This document shows positions 22,803 to 22,803 of a stretch of DNA of 22,803 nucleotides, in pieces. A program made the position numbers and the translations under genes. How positions within the stretch are numbered: the stretch's first letter is position 1; every line of letters starts with the position of its first letter. This stretch comes from Spirochaetaceae bacterium (GTDB lineage Bacteria > Spirochaetota > Spirochaetia > SZUA-6 > Bin103), in the NCBI GenBank assembly GCA_028818385.1, contig JAPPNY010000053.1:1-22803 (forward strand), written 5' to 3'. Under the pieces are notes generated by a model, which was not told where the DNA came from, did no database searches, and saw only the letters and a program-made list of their open reading frames with translations.

Positions 22803-22803
22803 C

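Noticed and set aside
1..22803. tRNA, rRNA, CRISPR array, prophage or toxin-antitoxin genes
   Set aside because: I looked for these and found no supporting pattern on either strand.

Overview
This is a GC-rich, gene-dense window with no RNA genes, CRISPR arrays or prophage genes, and no gap above 300 bases. It looks like the chromosome of an uncultured diderm bacterium. The solute-binding protein at 6597-8618 has a type I signal peptide without a lipobox, and a full-length two-domain GlnE is present. I cannot fix the phylum from the sequence. Clear Shine-Dalgarno sites are scarce; good ones are visible only before 8618 and 3578. Both edges of the window cut into genes whose family-like sequence stops about 50 bases from the end, so the window may be a whole contig bounded by repeats or junctions.

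Region 1 (1-2463): a truncated AAA/NTPase (minus), a TauD-type Fe(II)/2-oxoglutarate dioxygenase (minus) and a divergent PhyH-type dioxygenase (plus). Region 2 (2490-8618, all minus): a compact operon in the order solute-binding protein, DppB-type permease, DppC-type permease, PhyH-type dioxygenase, BNR-repeat sialidase-like protein. It has no ATPase gene. Region 3 (8757-10726, plus): a chloramphenicol-phosphotransferase-like P-loop kinase, then an NAD(P)-binding oxidoreductase with a C-terminal SAF domain (predicted homoserine dehydrogenase-like). Region 4 (10728-14394, minus): glnE followed closely by a BchM/ChlM-like methyltransferase. Region 5 (14520-16926): a DUF4432 aldose-epimerase-like protein (plus) converging on a membrane fatty acid desaturase (minus), with a small cluster of repeats between them. 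Region 6 (17003 to the right edge, minus): a second importer operon in the order solute-binding protein (5' end missing), DppB, DppC, DppD, DppF, with overlapping stop and start codons from dppB onward.

The two importers are paralogous and have the same order. Each has a strong GC-rich hairpin between the binding-protein gene and the first permease gene. The ATPases of region 6 could also power the ATPase-less importer of region 2, but this is inference. The three dioxygenases, the BNR protein, the DUF4432 protein and the SAF oxidoreductase suggest use of modified sugars or other small organic compounds; no substrate can be read from the sequence. I did not find a clearly new defence or mobile system. 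The best leads are the ATPase-less importer with enzymes in its operon, the paired hairpins, the repeat cluster at 15764-15821 and the two window-edge junctions.
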